DNA of 64,000 nt, taken from Nitrospirota bacterium. Lineage in GTDB: Bacteria > Nitrospirota > Leptospirillia > Leptospirillales > Leptospirillaceae. Below the pieces are notes generated by a model that worked only from the letters and a program-made list of their open reading frames with translations, was not told the origin of the DNA and did no database searches. The translations under genes were made by a program, and so were the position numbers. This document shows, in pieces, positions 9,093 to 17,785 of this stretch. The first letter of the stretch is position 1, and the number at the start of each line of letters is the position of its first letter. The stretch is taken from positions 62,001 through 126,000 of the forward strand of contig JAMCWM010000008.1 in NCBI GenBank assembly GCA_023481175.1. The letters are read 5' to 3'.

Positions 9093-10097
9093 ATGATTCT
9101 CGCGATCGAAAGCTCCTGTGACGATACTTCTGTGGCCCTGGTCGATATGACCGGGGCCCTTTTTTTTCACCGTTCCCTCTCCCAGAACGATCTTCACGCT
9201 CCCTATGGGGGTGTGGTCCCCGAACTGGCTTCCCGGACGCATTCGGAGAGACTTCCTTTCCTGGTCGAAACCGCCTTTTCCGAAACCGGCCTTACACTTG
9301 GCCAGGTCTCTGCCGCCGCACTGACCGTTGGGCCGGGACTATCCGGAGGACTTCTGGCGGCAATCGCCTATCTGAAGGGGCTTTGCTGGGCCAAAAACAT
9401 TCCCATGATCCCGGTCCATCACATACGTGCTCATCTGAGGGTCGCCATGGACGCGTCCATGGCCATTCCCCGGGAATCCCTGGGCCTGGTCGTTTCGGGG
9501 GGGCATACACATCTCTACCGGATCCGGGAGTGGCCTGACCTTGATCTGGTGGGACAGACAACCGATGATGCGGCCGGAGAAGCCTTCGACAAGGGGGCAA
9601 AGATTCTTGGTCTCCCCTACCCCGGGGGACCGGAGATAGAAAAGCAGGCCCGCTTATGGGATGGCCCCTTGCTGAAATTTGTCCGGGGAATCCATACGAA
9701 AAATCCCTTCGACTATAGCTTCAGCGGACTGAAAACAGCCTTTGTTGGGCATGTCCGGGAGGAGGGGAACGATCCTGCAAGGATCCCCCAGCATGCAGCG
9801 TCCTATCAGGCGGCCATCGTCGCCCATCTTCTCGATCGCATCGGAAAGGCCCTGGTCACCTTTCGTCCCCCGGCCCTGCTCGTTGGCGGGGGCGTTGCGG
9901 CCAACGAACACTTTCGGTCGGGACTTGAAATTCTCTGCAGGGAAGGAGGGATCCCGCTTCACATTGCCCCCCGACCCCTTTGCGGAGATAACGCAGTTAT
10001 GGTAGCTTTGACGGGTTTGGAATTGTTCCGGTCGGGTTGCGGGGTGATGTCCCCCTATGAGGAAATCCGTCCAAGGCCAAGGTGGGATGAGGATTAA
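9093..10097 (+). CDS. tsaD: tRNA N6-adenosine threonylcarbamoyltransferase
   Basis: TsaD transfers the threonylcarbamoyl group to A37 of ANN-decoding tRNAs together with TsaB and TsaE. The 334-residue protein starts MILAIESSCDDTS, the family's N-terminal signature of the ASKHA fold. The metal-binding HxxxH is seen as HIRAH (about 110-114). SGGHTHLY and GGGVAANEHF are further ASKHA blocks. The ATG at 9093 is chosen because the family begins at this residue; a longer frame reading into clpC has no support. Neither tsaB nor tsaE is in the window. Confidence 0.95.
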   Translation: MILAIESSCDDTSVALVDMTGALFFHRSLSQNDLHAPYGGVVPELASRTHSERLPFLVETAFSETGLTLGQVSAAALTVGPGLSGGLLAAIAYLKGLCWAKNIPMIPVHHIRAHLRVAMDASMAIPRESLGLVVSGGHTHLYRIREWPDLDLVGQTTDDAAGEAFDKGAKILGLPYPGGPEIEKQARLWDGPLLKFVRGIHTKNPFDYSFSGLKTAFVGHVREEGNDPARIPQHAASYQAAIVAHLLDRIGKALVTFRPPALLVGGGVAANEHFRSGLEILCREGGIPLHIAPRPLCGDNAVMVALTGLELFRSGCGVMSPYEEIRPRPRWDED

Positions 10098-10108
10098 GCG
10101 GAGTCTTT

Positions 10109-11878
10109 GTGTTTGAAAATCGTTTGTCCGGACTGATCGTACGGGCCGTTCAAAGGGCGGGGACCGACGAAGGATGGTCAGAAGAGATTCTGAAGCCGGT
10201 GCTGGACCGTGGAATTCGCCTGGAGTGGCCCAAGAAGGAGGAGTTCGGCGATCTTTCGACGCCCTTGGCCATGGGACTCTCGAAAAGTCTTGGAAAGCCT
10301 CCCCGGACCATTGCGGAAATCATTGTCCGTGCCATAAAGGACGATCCCCAGTCGGAGGCCTTCCTGTCCAGGATCGACATTGCGGGTCCCGGCTATATCA
10401 ACCTGACTCTGTCTTTTGCCTTCCTGGTCCAGTTTCTGGAAGAAACCATTCTGTCTGAAGATCTTACGGAAAAGGTGTCCCGTCCCCGGAAGATCAATGT
10501 CGAATTTGTCAGCGCCAATCCCACAGGCCCCCTGCATGTGGGACACGGGCGAGGGGCAGCCTTCGGAGATTCGCTCGCCCGGATTCTCCGCGAGGCAGGA
10601 CATCATGTCTCGACAGAGTACTACATCAATGATGCCGGCAACCAGATGAATATGCTGGGAAAGTCGGTTTACCTGGCCTTCCGGAAGCTGGAAGGGGCCT
10701 TCATTTCCGAGGAGAAATCCCGACTCCTGGGAGAGGGGGAGGGATATCGGGGGGACTACATCCCGGAGATTGCCCAGAAAATCAGGGAAGAGCCGGCTCT
10801 CCTTGACCCGGAGGTCCGCTCCGAAGCCTTGTCCGGACGTTTTTCTGACCGGGTCCAGGCCGCCTTTACCCATATCGCCCAAACTGAGATCATGGCCGAG
10901 ATCCGGGAGGATCTCGCACGGTTCGGCGTCTCCTTCGACCGCTATTTTTCCGAAAAGACCCTTCATTCCCCCCAGGGGAATCACCTTCCCAGGATCGCTC
11001 ACTGGATCGATCTTCTGGAGCGGGAGTCCGGAGGGATGGTCTACGAGTCCGAGGGAGCCGTTTGGTTTAGGACAACGACCATGGGTGATGACAAGGACAG
11101 GGTGCTGAGGAAATCGGACGGTTCCTATACCTACTTTGCCGCCGACATCGCCTATCATGCCGACAAGATCGAACGGGGATTCGATACCCTTGTGGATGTC
11201 TGGGGAGCTGACCACCATGGCTATCAGGCCCGCATGCAGGCGGTGGTCAGGACGCTTTCCGAACGGGCAGGGCGACCGGTGGAGCTGAAAGTCTGCCTGA
11301 TTCAGCTGGTCTCCCTCATGCGGGAAGGAAAGAGTGTCAGCATGTCCACGAGGGCCGGAGAATATGTGACGCTCGGTGAGGTCCTCGACGAAGTCGGGGT
11401 CGATGCCACCCGGTTCTCCTATCTCACGCGAAGCCACGAATCCTCGCTCGATTTTGACTTGGCCAAGGCCAAAGAACGCTCCATGGACAATCCCGTCTTC
11501 TATGTCCAGTATGCTCATGCCAGAGTCAAGAGTCTTCTGGCCCAGGCTGCCCTCAGGAATGTTCACCATGAACGCTTTTCCGTGGAAGATTTCTCCTTCT
11601 TGACGGAACCGGAAGAGCGTTCTCTGATCAGGCTTCTCGCACAATTTTCGGGTGTTTTGCTCCGGTGTGCAGACTCCTTCGAAGTGCATCCCCTGACGGA
11701 CTACCTGACGACCTTGGCCGGGGCTTACCATCATTATTACTTCCATCACCGGATTCTATCCTCGGAAGAGAGTGACCGGCCTGTCATGATTGCCCGTATC
11801 GGCCTGTCCATCGCCGTGTCAAGGATCCTGAGAAAGGGCTTGTCCCTTCTGGGTGTCTCGGCTCCGGATTCGATGTGA
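10109..11878 (+). CDS. argS: Arginyl-tRNA synthetase
   Basis: Class I synthetase of 589 residues that charges tRNA-Arg. The N-terminal additional domain (about 1-120) is followed by the catalytic domain with ANPTGPLHVGHGRG, the HIGH-like motif near residue 142, and EYYINDAGNQM. The KMSKS-loop position reads SVSMSTRAG, the usual degenerate form in ArgRS. The C-terminal DALR anticodon-binding domain ends the protein. The start is a GTG at 10109, 11 bases after tsaD. The stop overlaps the tgt start (GTGA). Confidence 0.95.
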   Translation: MFENRLSGLIVRAVQRAGTDEGWSEEILKPVLDRGIRLEWPKKEEFGDLSTPLAMGLSKSLGKPPRTIAEIIVRAIKDDPQSEAFLSRIDIAGPGYINLTLSFAFLVQFLEETILSEDLTEKVSRPRKINVEFVSANPTGPLHVGHGRGAAFGDSLARILREAGHHVSTEYYINDAGNQMNMLGKSVYLAFRKLEGAFISEEKSRLLGEGEGYRGDYIPEIAQKIREEPALLDPEVRSEALSGRFSDRVQAAFTHIAQTEIMAEIREDLARFGVSFDRYFSEKTLHSPQGNHLPRIAHWIDLLERESGGMVYESEGAVWFRTTTMGDDKDRVLRKSDGSYTYFAADIAYHADKIERGFDTLVDVWGADHHGYQARMQAVVRTLSERAGRPVELKVCLIQLVSLMREGKSVSMSTRAGEYVTLGEVLDEVGVDATRFSYLTRSHESSLDFDLAKAKERSMDNPVFYVQYAHARVKSLLAQAALRNVHHERFSVEDFSFLTEPEERSLIRLLAQFSGVLLRCADSFEVHPLTDYLTTLAGAYHHYYFHHRILSSEESDRPVMIARIGLSIAVSRILRKGLSLLGVSAPDSM

Positions 11879-13026
11879 CCCTGCCGCAATTTTTCAGGGT
11901 CCGCCATCGGGACACCGCCTCGGGAGCGCGGACAGGGGTTCTCCGAACCTCCCACGGTGTTGTTGAAACCCCGGCCTTCATGCCGGTCGGAACGCGCGGA
12001 ACGGTCAAGGGAATGACACCGGAGTCTCTGGCGGAATGCGGAGTGGAGATTCTGCTGGTCAATGCCTTTCATCTCTGGCTCCGCCCGGGGACGGAGTCTG
12101 TCCGGCGAGCCGGGGGAATCGGCCGGATGATGGGGATCGACATTCCGACCCTTTCCGACAGTGGCGGCTACCAGGTTTTGAGCCTTCTGCACCGGCGGAA
12201 GGTCTCGGAGGAGGGGGTCTCTTTCCTCTCTCCTTACGACGGAGCCAAGGTCTTCCTTTCGCCGGAACTTGCTGTTTCGATATCGTCCGATCTTGGTGTC
12301 GATATCCGGATGGTTCTGGACGACCTTGCAGGTGCGAATGATCCGGCGAGCCGCATCGCGGAAGCGATGGAGCGGACCCACCGATGGGCCCGCCGCTCTC
12401 TGGATGTCTGGGATCCTCTTGAATCCCCCGCACTTTTTGGTATCGTCCAGGGAGGCGTCGATCCGGCTTTGCGCGAGCAGAGCGCGGAAGGTCTTGTGCG
12501 TCTCAGGGGAGGGAACGGCCAGGAGTTTTCGGGCTTCGGAATCGGAGGGCTCGGGGTCGGGGAGAGCTTCGAGGAGCGGAACCGGGTTCTTTCCCGGACC
12601 CTTCCGATTCTCCCGGAGGATCGTCCCCGTTACCTCATGGGTGTGGGCTATCCCGGAGATATCGTCGAAGCCGTTCGCCACGGCGTCGATCTTTTCGATT
12701 GCGTGCTCCCGACGCGAAACGCCCGAAACGGGATGTACTTTACCTGGGACGGCCCGATCTCGATCCGCAATTCCCGTCATCGGGAGGATGAGAGCCCGAT
12801 TGACGCCACATGCCCCTGTCCGACCTGTCGACGGCATTCCAGGGCCTATCTCCATCACCTCGTGAAGAATTCCGAGTTGACGGGGGCGGTCCTGGGAACA
12901 ATCCACAATGTGTTTTTCTACATGAACCTCATGCGAGAGATCCGTTGCCGCATTACGGAGGGCCGCCTGACCGGGTGGGACTCTCCCTGCTTCAAACCTC
13001 GGGAAACAGAAGGAGCCGACAAATGA
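11875..13026 (+). CDS. tgt: Queuine tRNA-ribosyltransferase
   Basis: Tgt exchanges guanine-34 of GUN tRNAs for the queuosine precursor preQ1. The 383-residue protein has DSGGYQVLSL (substrate pocket), FGIVQGG, the catalytic-Asp region DCVLPTRNARNG, and a C-terminal zinc site with CPCPTC and HHL. The GTG start overlaps argS by 4 bases; the stop overlaps yajC as ATGA. The tgt-yajC-secDF order is a widespread bacterial arrangement and supports the call. Confidence 0.95.
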   Translation: MTLPQFFRVRHRDTASGARTGVLRTSHGVVETPAFMPVGTRGTVKGMTPESLAECGVEILLVNAFHLWLRPGTESVRRAGGIGRMMGIDIPTLSDSGGYQVLSLLHRRKVSEEGVSFLSPYDGAKVFLSPELAVSISSDLGVDIRMVLDDLAGANDPASRIAEAMERTHRWARRSLDVWDPLESPALFGIVQGGVDPALREQSAEGLVRLRGGNGQEFSGFGIGGLGVGESFEERNRVLSRTLPILPEDRPRYLMGVGYPGDIVEAVRHGVDLFDCVLPTRNARNGMYFTWDGPISIRNSRHREDESPIDATCPCPTCRRHSRAYLHHLVKNSELTGAVLGTIHNVFFYMNLMREIRCRITEGRLTGWDSPCFKPRETEGADK

Positions 13027-13310
13027 ATGCCCCCGCCACTGCCGGATCATCGGCGCAGACCGTCATGCAGCTGGTCCCGATCCTCCTTATCATCCTCCTG
13101 TTTTATGCCCTCGTTATCTTTCCACAGAAGAAACGCCAGAAAAAAATGGCAGACTTTCTGGCCTCGCTCAAGGTGGGGGACAGAGTCGTGACGGGAGGCG
13201 GACTGGTCGGAACGGTGGCATCGATCCGGGATCGCCAGGTGGAGCTTGAAATCGCTCCCGGCGTTACGGTGACCGTGATGAAACAGGCGATCCTGACCCT
13301 TGAATCCTGA
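13023..13310 (+). CDS. yajC: Preprotein translocase subunit YajC
   Basis: A 95-residue inner-membrane protein associated with SecDF. One transmembrane helix (about 15-36, LVPILLIILLFYALVIFP) is followed by the family block PQKKRQKKMADFLASLKVGDRVVTGGG and a short beta domain (IAPGVTVTV). The ATG at 13023 overlaps the tgt stop (ATGA). It lies directly before secD, the usual position. Confidence 0.95.
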   Translation: MNAPATAGSSAQTVMQLVPILLIILLFYALVIFPQKKRQKKMADFLASLKVGDRVVTGGGLVGTVASIRDRQVELEIAPGVTVTVMKQAILTLES

Positions 13311-13354
13311 ACGAATGCCGTTCGTGACCTTGCTGAACCAGGAGATGAGACTGC

Positions 13355-14923
13355 ATGCATAAAAGGACTGTCCGGGGCCGAATTTTTCTGCTGGCCCTTT
13401 TTACCGTTCTCTCTATTGTCTGGCTTCTTCCTTCCCTCCCCTTCTGGGGGACACTTCCGGCCTCACTCCGGAATGATCTCCCCGGCGGGACGATTTCCCT
13501 GGGGCTCGATCTCCGGGGCGGGATGTCCCTGACTCTTCAGGTGATGGAGGACAAGGCCGTTTCGGGAACTCTCGACGAGATCGCCTCTGCTCTGTCTGAA
13601 AAGGGAGTCAAGCCGGTGATCTCCGGCACCACCATCTCCGTTCCAGTCACGAATCCTGCGACAAAGAAAAACATTCTTGACTGGGTCAACTCTCGGGCGC
13701 CGTATTTGCAAAAGGTTTCGGACGATTCCACCGGACTTGCCTTCGGGCTTCCGAAGAGCGAGGTCATGAGGATCAAAAAGCACGCCATGACCCAGGCGAT
13801 GGAAGTCATCCGCAACAGGATCGACCAGTTCGGGGTGGCCGAACCGGTCATCGAGCAGCAGGGCAAGGATCGCATCCTGATCCAGCTTCCTGGCGTGACC
13901 GATCCGGAGCGGGCGATGGCACTCATCGGCCGAACCGCCCGGCTCGAATTCAAGCTGGCCGACGATTCGGCCGATCCGGCCCAGTTCCAAAACGGCAAGA
14001 CCCCTCTTCCCTCCGGGGAGGAAATCCTTTATGGGAGCCCTTCCGGCAGGAATGGCGGCCGGATTCCCTATCTGCTGAAATCGCGCCCCCTGATGAGCGG
14101 GGACATGATCAGCGATGCGCGGGTCTCCTTCGGCCAGTTCAACGAACCCTATGTCTCGCTCACCTTCAATAGCTCCGGATCAAAGCTCTTCGACCAGATC
14201 ACGAAGAATCACGTCAAGCAGAGACTGGCGATCGTCCTCGACAAGACCGTCTATTCCGCTCCGGTCATCCAGGAAGAGATATCCGGGGGACAGGCGCAGA
14301 TAACGGGAAGCTTTTCCATGAAAGAGGCCAAGGACCTGGCGATCGTTTTGCGTTCCGGGGCCCTTCCGGCTCCCGTTCGCATCCTTCAGAATGTGACTGT
14401 GGGCCCCTCCCTGGGCAAGGATTCGATCCGGGCCGGCCTCCACGCGACGATGATCGCCCTCGTTCTGGTCCTCCTCTTCATGGCCATTTACTACCGATTT
14501 TCAGGAGTGGTGGCAGACTTTGCTCTGATGCTCAACATGCTGTTCCTGATGGGAGCCATGGCCGCCCTCCACGCCACGCTGACACTGCCGGGCATCGCCG
14601 GAATCATTCTGACCGTGGGGATGGGGGTCGACTCCAATGTCCTGATTTTTGAACGGATCCGCGAGGAAATTCGGTCCGGACGACCGGTGCGTTCCTCGAT
14701 CGACGCCGGCTACGACAAGGCCTTCCTGACCATCGTGGACTCCCATGTCACCACTCTGATCACGGCCGTCATTCTGTTCATGTTCGGGACGGGACCGATC
14801 AAGGGATTTGCCGTGACCCTGACCGTGGGGATCGCCATCAATCTCTTTACCTCCCTTGCGGGAACACGCATCGTATTCGACCTTCTCGCAAGACGTTCGA
14901 AACTCGAACGTCTATCAATATGA
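13355..14923 (+). CDS. secD: Protein translocase subunit SecD
   Basis: SecD works with SecF in proton-driven release of proteins at the periplasmic side of SecYEG. The 522-residue protein has an N-terminal membrane helix (about 7-25), DLRGGMSLTL at the start of the periplasmic P1 domain, and a C-terminal block of five further helices containing GVDSNVLIFERIREE, an RND-type conserved segment. Its length is typical of the shorter SecD form. AGGAG lies about 10 bases before the ATG. Confidence 0.95.
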   Translation: MHKRTVRGRIFLLALFTVLSIVWLLPSLPFWGTLPASLRNDLPGGTISLGLDLRGGMSLTLQVMEDKAVSGTLDEIASALSEKGVKPVISGTTISVPVTNPATKKNILDWVNSRAPYLQKVSDDSTGLAFGLPKSEVMRIKKHAMTQAMEVIRNRIDQFGVAEPVIEQQGKDRILIQLPGVTDPERAMALIGRTARLEFKLADDSADPAQFQNGKTPLPSGEEILYGSPSGRNGGRIPYLLKSRPLMSGDMISDARVSFGQFNEPYVSLTFNSSGSKLFDQITKNHVKQRLAIVLDKTVYSAPVIQEEISGGQAQITGSFSMKEAKDLAIVLRSGALPAPVRILQNVTVGPSLGKDSIRAGLHATMIALVLVLLFMAIYYRFSGVVADFALMLNMLFLMGAMAALHATLTLPGIAGIILTVGMGVDSNVLIFERIREEIRSGRPVRSSIDAGYDKAFLTIVDSHVTTLITAVILFMFGTGPIKGFAVTLTVGIAINLFTSLAGTRIVFDLLARRSKLERLSI

Positions 14924-14950
14924 ACGCATTCCTAATCCGGGGACGCCGCG

Positions 14951-15898
14951 ATGTTTGAATTGATCCGCAATCCTTCCATCGATTTCATGGGGAAGAAAAA
15001 GATTTCCCTGGCCATTTCCTCCATTCTCGTTGTTGTGGGCCTTCTGGCCCTCCTCCAGATCATCCGGGGAAAGGCCAATCTCGGGATCGATTTCACGGGG
15101 GGAACGGCCCTCATGGTTCATTTCGACCATCCCGAGTCACTGGCAAATGTTCGCCAGATCCTTTCGAAAAACGGATTTGCCGGAGCCCAGATCCAGAATG
15201 TCAACAACACCTCCGACCTTTTCATCCGGGTAAAGGTGCGGCAGGAACAGACCCGTTCGGTCACCGAAGCCCTTCTCGGTCTCCTGCGCCAGAGCTTTCC
15301 TGGAAATCCCATGACAATCCGCCAGTCCATCGAAATCGGACCGACCATCGGGAGTGAACTTGCGGGGAAGGCTCTTGTGGCCATTCTTTTCTCCCTGGTC
15401 GGCTTCATTCTCTATATCGCCGTCCGCTTCGAGTTCCGGTTCGGGCTGGCCGCCGCGATCTCGACCTTTCACAATGTTGTCGCAGTCCTGGGGATCCTTT
15501 ACCTCCTGGGCACGGAGATCAACCTCCTGATCGTCACGAGCCTTTTGACTCTGGCCGGCTATTCGCTGACGGATACGGTAGTCGTTTTCGACAGGATCCG
15601 GGAGCAGATGCGTCGCTCGGTCCGCCAGACCCCCGAGCAGCTGATCAACTCGGGGATCAATCAGGTTCTCAGCAGGACGGTTGTGGTATCATTAACTGTG
15701 GAGTTGGTCCTGCTCGCCCTGCTGATCGGAGGGGGGCCCGTGATTCACGCTTTTTCGCTGGCCCTTTTCATCGGAGTCATGATCGGGACCTATTCCTCCA
15801 TCTTTGTGGCGAGTCCCCTGCTTCTCGTTCTTCCGGGAAAACGGCAGGGGCTGGGATTTCCTTCGAGGAAAACGGCTCCGGAGAACAACAGGGTCTAG
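14951..15898 (+). CDS. secF: Protein translocase subunit SecF
   Basis: Partner of SecD. The 315-residue protein has an N-terminal helix (about 18-38), the block GIDFTGGTALMV opening the periplasmic domain, and five C-terminal helices with DTVVVFDRIREQ and ISRTVVVSLTVE-like conserved segments (here LSRTVVVSLTVE). It starts 27 bases after secD. A C-terminal tail of about 20 residues is charged and not conserved. Confidence 0.95.
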   Translation: MFELIRNPSIDFMGKKKISLAISSILVVVGLLALLQIIRGKANLGIDFTGGTALMVHFDHPESLANVRQILSKNGFAGAQIQNVNNTSDLFIRVKVRQEQTRSVTEALLGLLRQSFPGNPMTIRQSIEIGPTIGSELAGKALVAILFSLVGFILYIAVRFEFRFGLAAAISTFHNVVAVLGILYLLGTEINLLIVTSLLTLAGYSLTDTVVVFDRIREQMRRSVRQTPEQLINSGINQVLSRTVVVSLTVELVLLALLIGGGPVIHAFSLALFIGVMIGTYSSIFVASPLLLVLPGKRQGLGFPSRKTAPENNRV

Positions 15899-15932
15899 GA
15901 CTCTTCTCCGGATTTTGGAAAGGATCAGTCTG

Positions 15933-16043
15933 GTGCACGGTGGAATCGACATTTCCGAAGTATTGGGAAGCATTGGTCTCTTTGTCCTGCCGCCGGTGAC
16001 AGTGATCATCATCCTTTATCTCAAAAAGAAGAATGTCATCTGA
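15933..16043 (+). CDS. Candidate 36-residue single-span membrane protein
   Basis: From the GTG at 15933 a 36-residue frame reads MHGGIDISEVLG, then a 20-residue hydrophobic helix, and ends YLKKKNVI, a positively charged tail that predicts an N-out, C-in single-pass topology. AGGA lies 8 bases upstream of the GTG. It sits between secF and recJ on the same strand. No family is recognised. A longer reading of the same frame starts inside secF without a ribosome site and is less likely. Small size keeps confidence low. Confidence 0.4.
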   Translation: MHGGIDISEVLGSIGLFVLPPVTVIIILYLKKKNVI

Positions 16044-16123
16044 GGATCCCCTTGCCGGGGTCCTGAGCCGGACCCGGATTCTCCTCATCCGGCAGGCGGA
16101 TTTCTCATCGAAGGTGTCTGACC

Positions 16124-17785
16124 ATGGATCAAGACGTCGCCGGTCGTGAAAAGCAGGTGTGGGATGTGGCCGACATGCCGGATGAGGAAGTCTATGCTCA
16201 GGCCAGGATCTGGGGGCTCGATCCGGTCTGGGTGCGCGTCCTTTTCCGGCGAGGGATAGATCCCCAGTCCTTCGTCAACGACATCCAGGCTCCCCGTCCT
16301 CCGGGGGACGATTCTCTCGGAGAGATGGGCCCTTCGAGAGCCTGGATCCATGATCTGCTGGCGAGCCGGGAGCCGGTCCTGATCTATGCCGACCTCGATG
16401 TTGACGGCCTTTCGTCGGCGGCGATCCTCTCCCGGTTTCTGACCCACCGCGGCCATCCCCACTCCGTACTCCTGACAAACCGGGAGGATGGCCGTTCCGT
16501 TCGCCCCTCCCGGATCTTCCCCTATCAGGAACAGGGAATACGCAGGATCATCGTTGCGGACATGGGAGCCTCAAGCGCCCATGTTCTCAGGATGCTTCTC
16601 TCTTCCGGAATGTCCTGCCTCGTTGTGGACCATCATCTGATCCCGGAGGGATGGCCACGGGCCGCCGTGCCCCTCGTCCACCCCTCCGGCCGGTCGGCCC
16701 TGACTTCGGCGGGGTCCGCCTATGCCCTGATCCGGCCCTACCTGGCCCCCGACGAAGAACCCCAGATGGCCTTTCTGGCAGGGTTGTCCGTCCTGGGAGA
16801 CCGTGCCCCCCTTCTGCGGGAGAACCGGTATTTCATTCGTGTCCTGGTCTCCGAGGAGGCCCTGTCCTCCTTTCCCGGCATCCGGCTTCTCCTCCGAAGG
16901 AAGCTTAGGCGCTCCCCGATCGTCAGCGACTATTCCTTCGGGGTCATCCCCTTCCTGAACGCCCCTGGCCGGATGGGCGACCCGAAGCCTGCCTTCGACC
17001 TTCTGATGGCCTCTTCGGCGGAATCTTCCGAAAAAACCGTCCTTCTTCTGATGGAGATGAACCGGAAAAGGCAGGAGATGGAGTGGCTTCTCTACGATGA
17101 AATTCGAAGAAGGGGGCCTTCCGGATGGTTCCTTTTCGACAAGGACTGGTTTCCGGGTGTCCTGGGACGGGTGGCGCACAGGATATCCGAAGACTGGAAC
17201 AGGTCGGTTTTCGTCGGAACGATGACGACATCCCTGACCGTGCGGGGGTCGATCCGGTGCCGTAACAACGATCGGCTCCCGGAGATCCTGAAGGCCCTTG
17301 AAGGCCTTCCGATCCATGGGGGAGGACACCCGATGGCCGGTGGACTCGAATTTCCGCTGAGCCTGCTCCCCGAGGTTTCTGTGAGGCTCAATCGTGTGCT
17401 GAATCAGGCAACCTTCGCGGAAGGCATGGAGAAGGAGTCCGATCCTTCAGAGGGGCCCCTGAAAATCGATGCTTTTTTGCCGGCGTACTTTCGAAATCCT
17501 GTTTTCTGGGAAGGGTACAGCAAGCTTTTTCCCTTTGGCGAGGGGTTTTCCTCGCCCCTTTTCGGAGTCCGCCGGGCGAGAATAGAACGTCTTGAGGATG
17601 GGTTCGGACGCATGCAGGTCTGCACCTACCGATGGAGACATGGAAGCGGTCGCGCCTTTTTCCGGGACGTGGGAGATCCTCCCCGTCCCGGTCAGGAATG
17701 CGATATGGTTGTCACTCCCGAAATTCGGGGCAAGGGGGATTATCTTGAGCGCCTCTTCGTTGTTGTCCAACACCGACCAACCTGA
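16124..17785 (+). CDS. recJ: Single-stranded-DNA-specific exonuclease RecJ (DHH family)
   Basis: A 553-residue DHH-family phosphoesterase. Motif I reads DLDVDG in LIYADLDVDGLSSA (about 87-96; the usual form is DYDVDG), the DHH motif is VVDHHLI (about 168-172), and the DHHA1 motif is GGGHPMAGG (about 397-405). Family role is 5'-3' degradation of single-stranded DNA in recombination and repair. The motif II region reads VADMG, and the DHHA1 entry GSIRC replaces the common GSGRS, so this copy is somewhat divergent. Its 3' end overlaps the next gene by about 40 bases. Confidence 0.85.
   Translation: MDQDVAGREKQVWDVADMPDEEVYAQARIWGLDPVWVRVLFRRGIDPQSFVNDIQAPRPPGDDSLGEMGPSRAWIHDLLASREPVLIYADLDVDGLSSAAILSRFLTHRGHPHSVLLTNREDGRSVRPSRIFPYQEQGIRRIIVADMGASSAHVLRMLLSSGMSCLVVDHHLIPEGWPRAAVPLVHPSGRSALTSAGSAYALIRPYLAPDEEPQMAFLAGLSVLGDRAPLLRENRYFIRVLVSEEALSSFPGIRLLLRRKLRRSPIVSDYSFGVIPFLNAPGRMGDPKPAFDLLMASSAESSEKTVLLLMEMNRKRQEMEWLLYDEIRRRGPSGWFLFDKDWFPGVLGRVAHRISEDWNRSVFVGTMTTSLTVRGSIRCRNNDRLPEILKALEGLPIHGGGHPMAGGLEFPLSLLPEVSVRLNRVLNQATFAEGMEKESDPSEGPLKIDAFLPAYFRNPVFWEGYSKLFPFGEGFSSPLFGVRRARIERLEDGFGRMQVCTYRWRHGSGRAFFRDVGDPPRPGQECDMVVTPEIRGKGDYLERLFVVVQHRPT

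Noticed and set aside
16043-16080. Terminator between the small ORF and recJ
   Set aside because: The GGATCCCC/GGGGTCC pairing is imperfect and no T tract follows.
17592-17744. N-terminal extension of the RelA/SpoT gene into recJ
   Set aside because: Would overlap recJ by 194 bases with no ribosome site, and the extension resembles no RelA/SpoT N-terminus.
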